From Bryoerythrophyllum caledonicum (Eukaryota > Streptophyta > Bryopsida > Pottiales > Pottiaceae): a stretch of DNA of 64,000 nt. The notes under the pieces were generated by a model that did no database searches, was not told the origin of the DNA, and worked only from the letters and a program-made list of their open reading frames with translations. Below are positions 1-10,291 of this stretch, piece after piece. Location: assembly GCA_963971425.1 (NCBI GenBank), contig OZ020524.1:15131845-15195844 (forward strand). The letters are read 5' to 3'. Both the position numbers and the translations under genes were made by a program. Numbering within the stretch: position 1 is the first letter of the stretch; each line of letters opens with the position of its first letter.

Positions 1-349
1 ATTTAGAACCTTTGATGCATTACAAATTTCCATGGAGGTTCATCAAGTCTTTGCAGGTCTTTTGTTGTGTACAATATGGTTATAAGTTATTTTGTAACTA
101 TTACCTTACATCATCTTTGTTTTTCAAGGCTTGAGGGTGTCTTCTCCCTTAATCAAATTCTAATGTTGGAAAAATTGTGACCACCTGCACTTTCACCATT
201 CCTCCACGTTTTTTCAAGGAGGTTTATGATGTGAAGTAGACAAGTAAAAATGAAATTTACACTCTTTGTTGCATAGATCTAGAGGAGAGTGGAATCCAAA
301 CTGGCACAATTACTTTGTGCTTGAGTAGTCAAAACATGTGAAAAGAATG

Positions 350-640
350 ACATGATGCAGAGTCGCGGTAGGCGCACCTGTCGCCGAAGTTCATCTAATA
401 GTTGTGCGCGTCGTAATTCATCCACTCTACTTCGGGCGTGGACACCCAAGGCCGCAGGTACTACGACCTCACCTTGCGCACCAGCTGCTTCTAGTACGGC
501 GGCTTCACGTACAACTCCTTGTTCACGTCAACCTACCACTTCCTGTCCGTGATTCGCACTTCCACAGTCGTCGTCGTTTTTGTCCTCCTCTTCACCATAA
601 CAAAAGAAAATCAACGCATACACAGATCTCAACCTCTCCA
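350..640. other. GC-richer island of unknown nature
   Basis: This stretch is richer in G and C than the AT-rich flanks and stays open for short distances in several plus-strand frames. One frame reads a hydrophobic run of valine, phenylalanine and leucine near 560-595, like a membrane segment, but it is interrupted by stops. I recognise no family. It may be the remains of an exon or of a transposon. No start, splice site or conserved motif supports a live gene. Confidence 0.25.
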
Positions 641-737
641 ACAGCACCTTCGAATCCGCCGGATCTTCTGTGCTCAAGCGCGCAAACATCACATGTAGGA
701 ATTTGCAAAAATCCTATTGTACCAGCTACCCTCCAAG

Positions 738-985
738 TGAGCCTCGGATCCGAGGGCCTCTCATAGGGGTCTCCGGTACTTTTCAAATTGCACAATACTT
801 GTTCATATCACAAGCACAGACTAGCTCAAACTCTGGATCACGATAAAAAAACACAAGGATGATGACGAGGACAATCTTGATAATGCAAAAATATAAAAGT
901 ACTAGTGACTCCTCTAGGTGAGCCTTGGATCCGAGGGCCTCTCATAGGGGTCACCGATACTTTTCAATTCTACAATTACTTGTAT
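738..985. repeat. Direct repeat pair (~65 bp) with a GGATCC-centred motif
   Basis: Two near-identical segments, about 738-803 and 917-984, share the core GGATCCGAGGGCCTCTCATA and continue into a similar ACTTTTCAA...ACAAT...ACTTGT tail. They lie about 180 bp apart in the same orientation, just downstream (in the minus-strand sense) of the broken lectin gene. I see no coding capacity. A local duplication or two ends of an element would both explain it. Confidence 0.7.
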
Positions 986-1011
986 ATGCGGCTCTTCAAC
1001 AATTTACACTA

Positions 1012-1771
1012 CTACCTTGAGCTTCGGTGGTTGACAAAACCAAAGCTAGTATATGCAATGTCTGGTCTGGACGAGGTGTTTGATAATTTAAGCTGCAGAT
1101 TATTTGTCACCCCATCGTACTCAATCCACATCTGCAAGTCACAATATCTTGGTGCGATAACAAGATGTTGATCGCACTCTGGTTTCTAACATAACCAAAA
1201 CAATTGAATTCAACATCTGAGATGGTGCTTCCCACATCCAATCCCAGATGCCCTGCCTGGGTCATATTAGGATCAATGTTATTGCTCACCTAGCTATCGA
1301 GCTCCATTGCAATCACCGTTGCGTCTATCCGATTCGGAAGAAATATACTAAAGATGTCGAAGCTTCCGGAGGATTTGCCTGTATGGTTGTTCGAGCTTGA
1401 CATCATGAAGGTCAAGTCGTCGCCTTGTCTCCACTTATTATTTATGTTGTTGTCCGATGCGTTGTAGACCTTGGGCTCCTCTCGAAAGGTGAAGTTGGTG
1501 TTGAAGGATGCCACAGTCTTTGTTGCTAGGTCCTTCATGCGCACGGGTGTTGTGTAGTAGGCGACGCGTATTAATGCTTGCGCTTGTCCGAGTGCAGGAC
1601 ACGTCTACATCGATCAGGATCAGCGTCTAGTTGTCGGCGTCGAACTTGCATTGCTCTAGGCACATGAATTTGTGGAGTAGGCATGATGAAGTTGCCGTCA
1701 ACTCCGCCAAAGATGAAGCCACATGCGAGGATGATGAGCAGGAACACATGATGATGCCCTTGTATGGTCAT
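1012..1771 (-). pseudogene. L-type (legume) lectin-domain protein, broken
   Basis: Read on the minus strand, this is a recognisable legume-lectin beta-sandwich in pieces. A signal-peptide-like start at 1771 (MTIQGHHH, then a hydrophobic run) is followed, after frame changes, by a strand reading YYTTPVRMKDLATKTVASFN and TNFTF. Next come GDDLTFMM, SSGSFDIFS, VIAMELDS, then HLGLDVGS, then in another frame WIEYDGVTNNLQLKLSN and SRPDIAYTSFGF. These match, in order, the family landmarks: carbohydrate-loop GDGL, metal-site VAVELDT, HVGLDV and the WIEYDG strand. A TAG at 1290-1292 interrupts the chain just after ELDS, and at least two frameshifts are needed. No kinase domain follows, so it was either a soluble lectin or a truncated lectin receptor kinase. 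Confidence 0.8.
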
Positions 1772-2199
1772 CGTTGCTAACTTCTCAATTTTGAATCCAA
1801 AGTCTGGCCTGCTACCATTCTTCATCTGCAGTTCTTCCCAAGGTTTTTGAATAATTAGACGTGAATAACAATACTAGCCATGCAAACAAACACAAATTTC
1901 GTTTTCAAATTGCCCGGATCATATATCATTCAACATAGGAGTATTGAGTCCAACAACATACACTACTCCGTACATGGAATGAGACATCGTGCCTTGGCTT
2001 AAACCTTCAAAGAGGATAGACTACAAGTTTGCAAGTCCATATAAGCAAACTCAGATGAAAACACAGAGACGAATAGCAATATTTGGTAGATGAGTCCACG
2101 CCAATACACAAACTAAAATGAGAGTGCAGCCATGTTGTACAGTTACTAATGATTTGTTAAACATATGTCAGAGTGGAACTACAGACAAACTCGACACAC

Positions 2200-2345
2200 T
2201 TAACCCTTAATCACATAAGAAGGTGTCACTGGTGGTCACAATATTCTACATGTATGGTATCGTATTTGGACATGTGCCGCTTCAGATATTGCAATGACCT
2301 CCAAATGAAACATTTCAATAAAAGAATCTACAATCGAAAGGTGTA
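2200..2345. repeat. Partial copy of a short TTAA-bounded repeat
   Basis: The segment starts TTAACCCTTAA at 2200 and runs through ATTCTACATGTAT, GTATTTGGACATG and ATGACCTCCAAATGAAA. It is the reverse complement of the right part of the complete short element at 7704-7959. Its other end is not recognisable, so this copy is truncated or decayed. Confidence 0.6.
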
Positions 2346-2435
2346 AGTCTTGCTAAAATTAAGTACACTCTTTATATTCTACAGAGGAAAAATACATGCA
2401 TGTATATATAGTTTCCAACTGATGTTTAAGGATTA

Positions 2436-2778
2436 CGGGCCGCTTTACACTATACCAAGTTGAGAGGCTGGCACTCAAAATTTCAGCCCAAACTTTTGGG
2501 TTAAATAATACTTTAAATTATATATGTTGAAGGAAGTTGACTACCTGTCAAAAGAAGTTTTGGTAGTCTAATAACGGCAACTCAAGTTTCCACTTGCAAG
2601 GTTGTCACTTTGGCGCCAAAATTCTCTAAAAGTGTTGCCATGTAGGCTCAATGGAGGGCAATGGAGTTTGAACTTCGGCCTTTGGTGTGAAGGCGAGAGG
2701 CCAAATTTTGGCCATTTTGGCAATCTCATTAGTGGAATTCAAAAGCCTCTTGACCTTGGTCTTGGTGTGAAGCGACCC
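2436..2778. mobile_element. PIF/Harbinger-type MITE, copy 1
   Basis: The ends are inverted: CGGGCCGCTTTACACT at the left and GTGTGAAGCGACCC at the right. TTA stands on both sides (2433-2435 and 2779-2781), the three-base target duplication usual for this superfamily, whose ends typically begin GG. At about 343 bp there is no room for a transposase and no coding frame is convincing. A longer member with cleaner ends sits at 55861-56440. The class assignment rests on end sequence and target size, not on a transposase. Confidence 0.65.
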
Positions 2779-2789
2779 TTAGTGTAATA

Positions 2790-4230
2790 GGAGTGCCTAA
2801 TTGTTGCGGGGACCATGTTGGAGGTGGGAAAATCTCCACCATTCATATTCCAAAAAGTGTCTTCTTGGATGGCATTGAGGATGATGATCGATGTAAACGG
2901 CCGTTATTCATCCAATTCTTCTTGAAGAGTTCATTGAATGAGTAAGCATTAGAGCCAATGAAACTTGCCTCAGTCATGTTTTGTCCAAAGAAGAAAATGT
3001 TTGTGATAGGAGCAAATTCTATGGGAATTGTACAGACTTCTAGCTTTTGCTCTAAATGCAAATTTGAGCCATTGAAATTATATATTTTGAAATTGAGTCC
3101 ACTCATGAAATGAAGCTTATGAAGTCTAGTTTCTAATCCAATATGAAATTTTTGAATATACATAAAGTTGAATAAGTTATTGCAAATAGAACTTCTGGCC
3201 TATAATCATGATTGGCTCATACTCTTACTTTAGTTTCATTTACATAAGTTTTGGCACTATGATGTACACCTTGGATGGAATCTTTTTCAAGAATTTTTCA
3301 TCATAATTTGTATTTGATATGAATTTTCTAAACTTTTTTCTTCAAAAAAAAACAATATCTTCCAATTTTCAAAAAATTGTGATGTTGAGTGACATGTAAA
3401 AGACATGTGATTTCATTTCTAAAAAATGATATTGAAAAAATCCCACTTATATTAAATAAAAAGCTAGAGTACACATTAGAATGAAATTGGGACTGATGCC
3501 ACAATTGTAGGATTTGTCGTTCTAGGGTTATGGTGGTGCATCTAGAGTTGAATTGTATTCAAGGCAGTGTTGCTCACTTTTCTCTATTATAGTGTAAAAT
3601 AATAAAGTTGAATCTTGCGTAATTTTCTTGAAAATTAGAGGTTAGAAGTGCCCAATGAAAACCCTTACATATACAAAAGCCACAATCAAGGAAGCCTTCT
3701 AATGGTAAGCAAGATAAATATTTTGGTGCAACACAACTATTGTACATAAAAATCACACAATCTAGCTCTATGAAGTGTAAACACTATTTCAATGTGGCTA
3801 AGTTTTTTTTAATTATATCTCTACATTGCCTAACTTAAATGAATATTAGGCAAAAAGGTGCTCAACTTGATTATTAGTAAAAACATGTTGTCATGTTGCT
3901 TTGACAAATAAATTATTTTACTCCACATCTGCTACTAGAGCACATCCTTTTCATTCTAAGATTTAAAATTTCCATTCTATGTAGATGGGGTCCCTATAAA
4001 TGTAACCTTTAAGAGAAAATAAATAAAATTGTACATTACAATTTGTGGACATGTGAAGAAAGGGAAAAAAGAAACATGTCAATGTGTCCATGGCTATAGG
4101 ATATTTTCTTAATTTAGAAAAATTTCCAACATTTTGTGCCAAGTTTTACATTTTCACCATTAATTTTCTTCAAAATCAAATTTCTAAACAAAAAAATTGT
4201 GTTCTTTTTTTTCCGTTTTTAGATTTTTTT
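2790..4230. other. AT-rich intergenic DNA, no gene seen
   Basis: I find no conserved coding frame here. Short frames on both strands are rich in Phe, Ile, Asn and Lys and match no family I know. From about 4076 the sequence becomes the interior of a repeat that recurs at 35210-35420 and ends in the GAGCGG-type hexamer array. Confidence 0.5.
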
Positions 4231-4275
4231 TGCTCACCGCTCACCGCTCACAAGATAGTGTCATTGCCATTGGTT
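4076..4275. repeat. Repeat with terminal GAGCGG-type hexamer array, copy 1
   Basis: The end at 4234-4262 reads GCTCACCGCTCACCGCTCAC followed by AAGATAGTGTCA. The same end appears at 35381-35420 in the same orientation and, reverse-complemented, at 30700-30745. The interior from 4076 (TGTCCATGGCTATAGG...TTAGAAAA) also matches 35210-35330. Tandem hexamers at an element end resemble subterminal transposase-binding repeats of DNA transposons. The class and the far end are unknown. Confidence 0.55.
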
Positions 4276-4452
4276 CTAATGTTTGAGTTCACTTGTTATG
4301 ATGTAGTTTGCTAAGCTGGTTGTAAGTAATCAATTACAAGAAACATAATGCAAAGTCACTATTGTACCATACTTGAATCAAATGAAAGTCAATTCCTAAA
4401 AAATATAGCAAATCAATATTGATTTTCATCAATGATTTATTCCTTCTTTAGT

Positions 4453-4749
4453 CCCTTGAGTGGAATCCTTTTATTTACCCCGGTTAAACGGTGCATTAAG
4501 CCTCGAGCTTGGGAGGGTGGGGGAGGGTATGGGCAAAACCGGCCCCTATTTTTATGTTGGACAATGGCCCCATTTGATCAAGGGGGGGGCTCCTCGAGTA
4601 AATTAGGGCTATAGGCATCAATTTGACAAAAAAAATCCCAAAAAAAACTCAAGAGCCCCAAAAGTGAGAAGTCCAGAAAAATGTACCCTCGCAAGACTGA
4701 GCCTTGGTGCACCGCTCAATCGGGGTAAATGAAGGGATCCCTTGAGTGG
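4453..4749. mobile_element. Mutator-like MITE with 11-bp target duplication
   Basis: CCCTTGAGTGG occurs at 4453-4463 and again at 4739-4749, immediately outside an element of 275 bp. The element starts ATCCTTTTATTTACCCCGG and ends CGGGGTAAATGAAGGGAT, an inverted pair that continues inward as GTGCA..AAG/CTT..TGCAC. A 9-11 bp duplication and long inverted ends are typical of Mutator-like elements. The interior (GGCCCCTATTTTT and AAAAA-rich tracts) is related to the element at 21263-21542 and to a relic at about 41690-41880. Confidence 0.75.
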
Positions 4750-4963
4750 CTTCATGTGGTTCATTTTCATCATGCCCTTTCACTTTGATTCAAAAGATCC
4801 AAAATTCATCAATAATAAATTCTGGTTTTTTTTCTAGTAGAACGACAGCCCTGCTGCCCTGGTGTTGAAACTAAAAATGTAACAATAATAGAGTTTCCGA
4901 AGCAGAGCCAGTCAGGCCATTATTTGTGTTGATAACTTACACAAAGTGGCACAGGTTCCAGTA

Positions 4964-6422
4964 AGGTAGAGGCACCCAATTCCCATCAGTAGAGTATACA
5001 TGACATGGTGCATGAAAATGCTAAACGCATGAAATGGTGCATGAAGCTACCCAAAACCGATAACTCAAAATCCGAAAACTCCAGTCATTATCGGCATTGG
5101 GTCATGAAGTGTGCAATTTTGGGTTGCTCCACCTCAATTGAGCTATCATTGGTGGCCTTGCCTTGAAAGTCGAACAAGGCCGATTGGCACTAGGTATCTT
5201 CATGAGTTGGCTATCCATGGCATGTCTTCTCTCTTTTTACTCACTCTCACTTATTGGCATTGGCATTGGACAAAGGAGGGTACCAAATCTCACCTACTTT
5301 ATAGTTTGATTATGAGCTTTGGTGGTTTTTGGGCTTTTAAATTCTATATCAATTGCAAATCTTTGAGATTAAATTTGAAAAATATTTGGTGAATTTCATT
5401 CCTGATTCCGCATCTTTCTACATAAATGTTTTTGAAATACAATGTCATTTGAGTCCCCAACAGGCTTAACCCCTAAAGGACCAAATCTCCTTTGAGGGGA
5501 TTTCTGATTTTGGGCAAGTTTCTAAAATTCGAAAAAAAAATCCTTTTTCTCTTAAATTTTTATTCTAGATTGCCTCTGATAAGAGCTTCGTGGAGATATT
5601 TTATTTTATTTTTTGGATTTGTGGTTTGAAAGTTAGTACCACTTAAAGCCAAAAGTGGGGACTCCGGGCACCTCCCAAAATTTTGACAAAGTTTCTATTG
5701 ACATTGAGATTTTTCACACATATAAAGAATATTTCCTTCTTTGGAAGTTTTCAAAAAAAAATCTTGTCTTTAGTGTAAAAAGGCATTTTATTCCAAGTCA
5801 AACATTTTCACACATTGTCGGGCAACGAGGGAAAAAATATTCATCTTTTCTACATTAAACCTAGAGATCTTCATATTTTTCACTTTTTATTTTTTCAACA
5901 ACAATATGTGGTGAAAACCTTCTCATTGACTGCTTGGATTATCATTCAAGTACATACGTAGTTCACAAAAAAATAAAACGTGAAATGGCAATTTTTGAAC
6001 CTCCACTCCTTGCACACTTGTTTTGAATATGCTACACCCCTTTTTTACCTCTAAAATTAGTGTGTTGGGAAATAACATCATGATTATGACAATGGTAAAA
6101 GATTTAGACCTTGTACAATGCAAAAATTTGATACAAAGTGATGTCAAAGTCTGCTGATCTACTCAGCGCAGGGAAGAAAATGAACCATTGTTTTGACTGT
6201 AAACACTAAAATCTATTAATCTGTGCGGTGAATTGCAACCAAAATTTAGTGGCATGTTTATGTAGAAGTCTATTTTAAGATCTTACGGTTGAAAATCTGA
6301 CATTCACTTTAAAATGTGGTTTTCATGTCTCTATTTGGTAGTGGCAATTTTGGACTAGTTTTAGAGCGAAAGTGGTCGTGGTCCTTTAGGGGTTAAGTGA
6401 TCGGAATTGCGTACCTCTACTT
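4964..6422. mobile_element. TA-flanked MITE (family R1), copy 1, split by a later insertion
   Basis: The inverted ends are AGGTAGAGGCACCCAATTC at the left and GAATTGCGTACCTCTACTT at the right, each flanked by TA (4962-4963 and 6423-6424). This suggests a Tc1/mariner-type, Stowaway-like element. The R1 body is about 530 bp. The rest of the interval is the TTAA element at 5470-6392, inserted 26 bases before the right end. The second copy is at 8399-9586. Short open frames here (for example 5111-5392) occur in both copies but have no recognisable domain. Confidence 0.75.
5466..6396. mobile_element. TTAA-bounded, piggyBac-like MITE, copy 1 (subfamily A)
   Basis: A 923-bp element lies between TTAA at 5466-5469 and TTAA at 6393-6396. 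The ends are inverted: CCCCTAAAGGACCA and TGGTCCTTTAGGGG. It interrupts family R1 exactly at a TTAA that is present once, unoccupied, in the other R1 copy (9557-9560). That comparison shows TTAA is the duplicated target. TTAA targeting with ends starting CCC is the hallmark of piggyBac. No transposase is encoded. Related copies are at 46309-47049 and 56485-57422, with subfamily B at 6774-7707 and 57909-58774. Confidence 0.85.
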
Positions 6423-6424
6423 TA

Positions 6425-6773
6425 TTTGCAACTTCTCATTATTGGATGCTACTATTGTAGTAGCATTATACAATGAGAAGTTGCAAATATTAAAACCTGT
6501 GATGGTCTCACTTCAGATGTCAATGGTACAAAAGGTTGAAGCTACCATGAACAAACAATTCAACAATATACACTACCTCACTAATTTGATGTTTAGTGTA
6601 GTGGTACTTTATGATTTGAAAGCACTATAATTTTTTATTTTTGATGAAGATTTCTACTGAGAGTACAACTATATACACTACTCAAAGAGAGTGATAATTA
6701 TCAACATAGGTGGTAAATATATTCATCAAGAGTAAAAACTTATAGCATTTATAAATCATATAGTGTGCCGACA
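6425..6773. other. AT-rich spacer between elements
   Basis: A short plus-strand frame through 6630 continues from inside R1 and has no known domain. An imperfect inverted pair, ACTTCTCATTATTGG near 6429 and CAATGAGAAGTTGCAAAT near 6471, brackets a short loop. Nothing else is supported. Confidence 0.4.
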
Positions 6774-7707
6774 CTAAACATCTCTGAAGGCCCGTCACAA
6801 TTTCACACCAAAAACCGTTTCAAAATTGTTGATTCTAGTGCAATGAGTAAGGATGGACACAAAACCTTATATTTGTAGCTTTTACCGTAGGATCTCCATT
6901 AAGGCTTTCTAAGTAACAAACTCACAAAATTTTATACACTTTGACCGCACGGATCGAGAGATTATAGTGTTTGAAGTCAATAAAATGGTTCATTTTCTTC
7001 CCTGCGATCAATGGATCAACAGACTTTGACTTCACTTGGTGTCAAATTTTTGCACTACACAAGGTCTAAATTCATTAGCATTGTGATAAGCATGATGTTA
7101 CTTCCTTACATACCAATTATAGAGGTAGAATATGGGTGTAACATATTTAAAACAAGTGTGCAAGGAGTGGAGGTTCAAAATTGGTCAATTCACAATTTAT
7201 TTTTTTGTGAACTTAATATGTCTTAGAATGATAATCCAAACAGTCAATAAAAGGATTGTCACCACATATAGTTGTTGAAAAAATAAAAGTGAAAAATATA
7301 AAGATCTTTAGGTTTTATGTAGGAGAGAAGAAGAATTTTTCCCCGCTTGCCCAAAATGTGCAAACATGTTTGACTTGAGTTAAAACATATTATTACACTA
7401 AAGACAAGATTTTTCTTTGACATTTTCAAAGAAGGTAATATTCCCTATGTGTATGAAAAATCTCAATTTCAATAGAAACTTCTAGCAATATTTTGTAGCT
7501 GCCCGAAGTCTTCGTTTCTAACTTTGAGTAATACTAACTTTCAAACCATGAGTTCAAAAAAAATAATAAAAATACATACGCAAAGCTCTTTTCATGTACA
7601 ACCTATTATAAAATTTCATTAAAAAAAGAATATATTTTTTGAATTTTAGGGACCTGCCCAAAATCAAAATCATCCCAAGAGGGGACACTTGGTCCTTTAG
7701 GGGTTAA
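6774..7707. mobile_element. TTAA-bounded, piggyBac-like MITE (subfamily B), left end decayed
   Basis: The right end is clean, GGTCCTTTAGGGG followed by TTAA at 7704-7707. The left end is degenerate, reading CTAAACATCTCTGAAGGCCC where a better copy at 57909 has TTAACCCCTAAGGGCCC. Both then share TTCACACCAAAAAC and TTCAAAATTGTT. The right TTAA is also the left boundary of the next short element, so one element inserted at the edge of the other. No coding capacity is evident; the frame at 7011-7226 is repeat sequence seen in other copies. Confidence 0.75.
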
Positions 7708-7959
7708 CCCTTTAACAATAGTTGGGTACCATATATTCAAGGATGTATTTTTCACTGTAGAATACCAAAAAAGCACTAAAACCTAGCAAGACTTACAAGA
7801 CTTACTAGACTAAAGTCTACCTTTGGGATGAAAATTCTTCAAGTAACATCTTTCATTTGGAGGTCATTTCAATATCTCAACCTTATCATGTTCAAATACA
7901 ACATTATACATGTAGAATACTATGGCCACTAGCGGCACCTTATGACGTTTAAGGGTTAA
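7704..7959. mobile_element. Short TTAA-bounded MITE (~250 bp)
   Basis: TTAACCCTTTAA at the left and TTTAAGGGTTAA at the right form a perfect inverted pair around about 230 bp. The element abuts the preceding one and shares its TTAA. A partial reverse-complement copy is at 2200-2345. TTAA termini with CCC ends suggest the same mobilising enzyme as the ~0.9-kb family, although the interiors are unrelated. Confidence 0.7.
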
Positions 7960-8396
7960 GGCAACATGAAGCAAAGCACATACTCCATGAATGTTGAATA
8001 TTGAGACAATGGCTTCTTTTATCATGTAAATTGTACCATCCCATAAGTTTATTTACACTCACTCTTCCGGTGCTGAAGTTACAACTAACTCATTGGTGTG
8101 AAAAATAGAAGTCACTGCAATAAGATTCAATGTCTAAATACAGTAACGTATAAGTCTAGTACAATTTGACTTCTAATTTCACATTGGAAGAGTGAGGCAC
8201 AGAGAATTTGTTCACAGGTACCGTCACTTTAATTCCTATCTGAACTCCATCTGCAAGGAAACATTGAGTGATGTTATAAAAAAAGAAACATCAACAGCTG
8301 ACCTTGTCAATTGGATGCACCAATTATGAACAGCTCAGAAAGCAAACTTTGTGCACAACTTCAGCTTCCATCTCCCAAGGAAGTTGGTGAACGATT
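7960..8396. other. Intergenic DNA, nothing recognised
   Basis: No frame longer than a few dozen codons and no known motif is visible. Base composition is mixed and similar to the R1 surroundings. Confidence 0.4.
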
Positions 8397-8569
8397 TAAG
8401 ATAGAGGCACCCAATTCTGATCGGCCACCCAATTCTGATCAGTAGAATATGCATGACATGGTGCATGAAAATGGTAAATGCATGACATGGTGCATGAAAA
8501 TGGTAAATGCATGAAATGGTGCATGAAGCTACCTAAAACCGATAACTCCAAATCTGAAAACTCTAGTCA

Positions 8570-9180
8570 TTAGAGTTTTCCTGAAAGTGCTTCCCGAATG
8601 GACAAGTCAGGAGGAATATGGTGCCAGAGAGTATGAGATGTATAAACCGAAAAAAAGAGCATGAGGAAATTTCATATCGCCTTTTTCTGAACCAATGAAA
8701 TGCTTTGCAATCAATGTTCTTGGGCCCTACCCCATCATGCAAGCTAAAGCTCCCCCATCATACTACTAAAATCATAATCTGTGCAGTAAACCACGCAACT
8801 ATCAATCCTGCAGTCAACCATGCAGTGAACTAAAGAAACGGTGCAGTCAACCGTGTAGTCAACCGTGCAGTCAACCATGTAGTGAACTATAGAAACGTTG
8901 CAATCAACCGCACAATCAACAATGTAGTGAACCATGTTACCTTTTATTTGAAATTTTTTTGTACTATAAAAACTACATTAAAATGGTTGGATTATTGTGT
9001 TGCAAAGCAAGCACCAACTGCTAGTAGTACCCTAAGTTCTCATAGGGTTGACCAATAGTTCCCCCAAACCTTTCCCAAGGTAAGACACCATGTGCATGTG
9101 GTCCCGGTTACTAACACAAGACCCTAAGATTCGGGGTACCTATCCAGTGTATTTTGGTGACTTTCAGGAAAACTCAATTA
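8570..9180. mobile_element. 605-bp MITE with TTA target duplication inside R1 copy 2
   Basis: GAGTTTTCCTGAAAGT at 8573 is mirrored by ACTTTCAGGAAAACTC ending at 9175. TTA flanks both sides (8570-8572 and 9178-9180), and R1 copy 1 is continuous across this point (GTCATTATCGGCATTGG near 5085-5101), which defines the insertion. Inside is a minisatellite (8781-8938). A segment at 9029-9079 recurs reverse-complemented at about 40927-40981. A TTA target fits PIF/Harbinger, but the ends do not begin GG, so the superfamily is open. Confidence 0.75.
8781..8938. repeat. Minisatellite of ~12-bp GTGCAGTCAACC units
   Basis: About ten imperfect units related to GTGCAGTCAACC/ATGTAGTGAACC follow one another inside the 605-bp MITE. 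The 63-codon minus-strand frame across it, a Val-Asp-Cys repeat, is only a by-product of the array. Confidence 0.75.
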
Positions 9181-9589
9181 TTGGCATTGGATCATGAAGT
9201 GTGCAATTTTGGGTTGCTCCACCTCAATTGAGCTCTCATTGGTGGCCTTGCCTCGAAAATCGAACAAGGCCAATTGGCACTAGGTATCTTCATGAGTTGG
9301 TTATCAATGGCATGTCTTCTGTCTTTTTACTCACTCACTTATTGGCATTGGGGAGCGGAGGGCACCAAATCTCACCTACTCTATAGTTTGATTATGAGCT
9401 GCGGTGGTTTTTGGGCTTATAAATACTATATCAATTGCAAATCTTTGAGATTAAATTTGGAAAAATTATTCGTTGAGTTTCATTCCTAATTCCTAATTCC
9501 GCATCTTTCTACATGAATGTTTTTGACATACAATGTCACTTGAGTCCCCAACTGCCTTAACTGATCGGAATTGGGTGCCTCTACCTTAG

Positions 9590-10290
9590 TTGTCCCATCA
9601 TAAAGAATCTGGGGAAACTATCAGCTCCAGCCCAGTGGTCCCAAAGTCAAGATTATGTCCCACAATCAAGGTCTGCGTGGAAGTTATGACTAATCTCTTC
9701 TGACAAGATTATAACTGGTAACTATGTGCAAGCAGCCCAAGGTTAGGTCTCATAATTGGCAGTTTGCAATGTTCACTTCTCTTGCGACTGATATCTATGC
9801 AATACCCAGGTGATTCTACAATAACACTCATCTTACAATACTCCTTTATCTTATCTATCATATCTGTTCAATTCGTCATCTTTGAGGTAGAAATAACGTC
9901 TGATTTCTGAAGTTGACACCACTGTAGTAGAGTGTATGTTGACAGGATGCCCATGATTCTACTCTGAATGTTACGGTTATAATCACTCATGCTCAGAGTT
10001 CTCTAGTATAATCACTATCTAGATGTAGATCCTGGAAGCATTACGGCACCTGTGACGTTCTCGTATGAATGACTTGAACCAGTGATGCTAGAGTTGCAAC
10101 TCTACAAGAGCAAATAACTGGAGATGTTCTAGCAAATCGATGAGATTTGTGAACTTTAGTTGCCAGAAAATTGCCGAGATTTGTACGAAGTTTAATCAAT
10201 ATGGGTACATAAGTTTAGTGTTTAGGACCATGAGATGGACATTTTTAGATTACAGCAATGTCAAGCTATTGAGAAGTTACAATGATCATG
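9590..10290. other. 3' flank of the gulonolactone oxidase-like gene
   Basis: This 700-bp interval follows the stop codon of the leftward flavoprotein gene and must include its 3' untranslated region. I see no conserved coding frame or element ends here. Confidence 0.4.
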
Positions 10291-10291
10291 A

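Larger units (their letters stand above)
8399..9586. mobile_element. TA-flanked MITE (family R1), copy 2, split by a later insertion
   Basis: The ends AGATAGAGGCACCCAATTC and GAATTGGGTGCCTCTACCT are flanked by TA (8397-8398, 9587-9588). It is the counterpart of 4964-6422. It lacks the TTAA element, leaving the empty site at 9557-9560, and instead carries a different insertion at 8573-9177. A unit of about 30 bp (ATGACATGGTGCATGAAAAT) is duplicated in tandem near 8451-8510; copy 1 has it once. Confidence 0.75.

Noticed and set aside
404-766. 120-codon plus-strand gene
   Set aside because: Low-complexity His/Leu/Pro composition, overlaps a repeat and has no domain; competing frames are equally open.
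8744-8935. Cysteine-rich small peptide gene (Val-Asp-Cys repeat)
   Set aside because: The frame simply reads a 12-bp minisatellite inside a MITE; no start context, no signal peptide.
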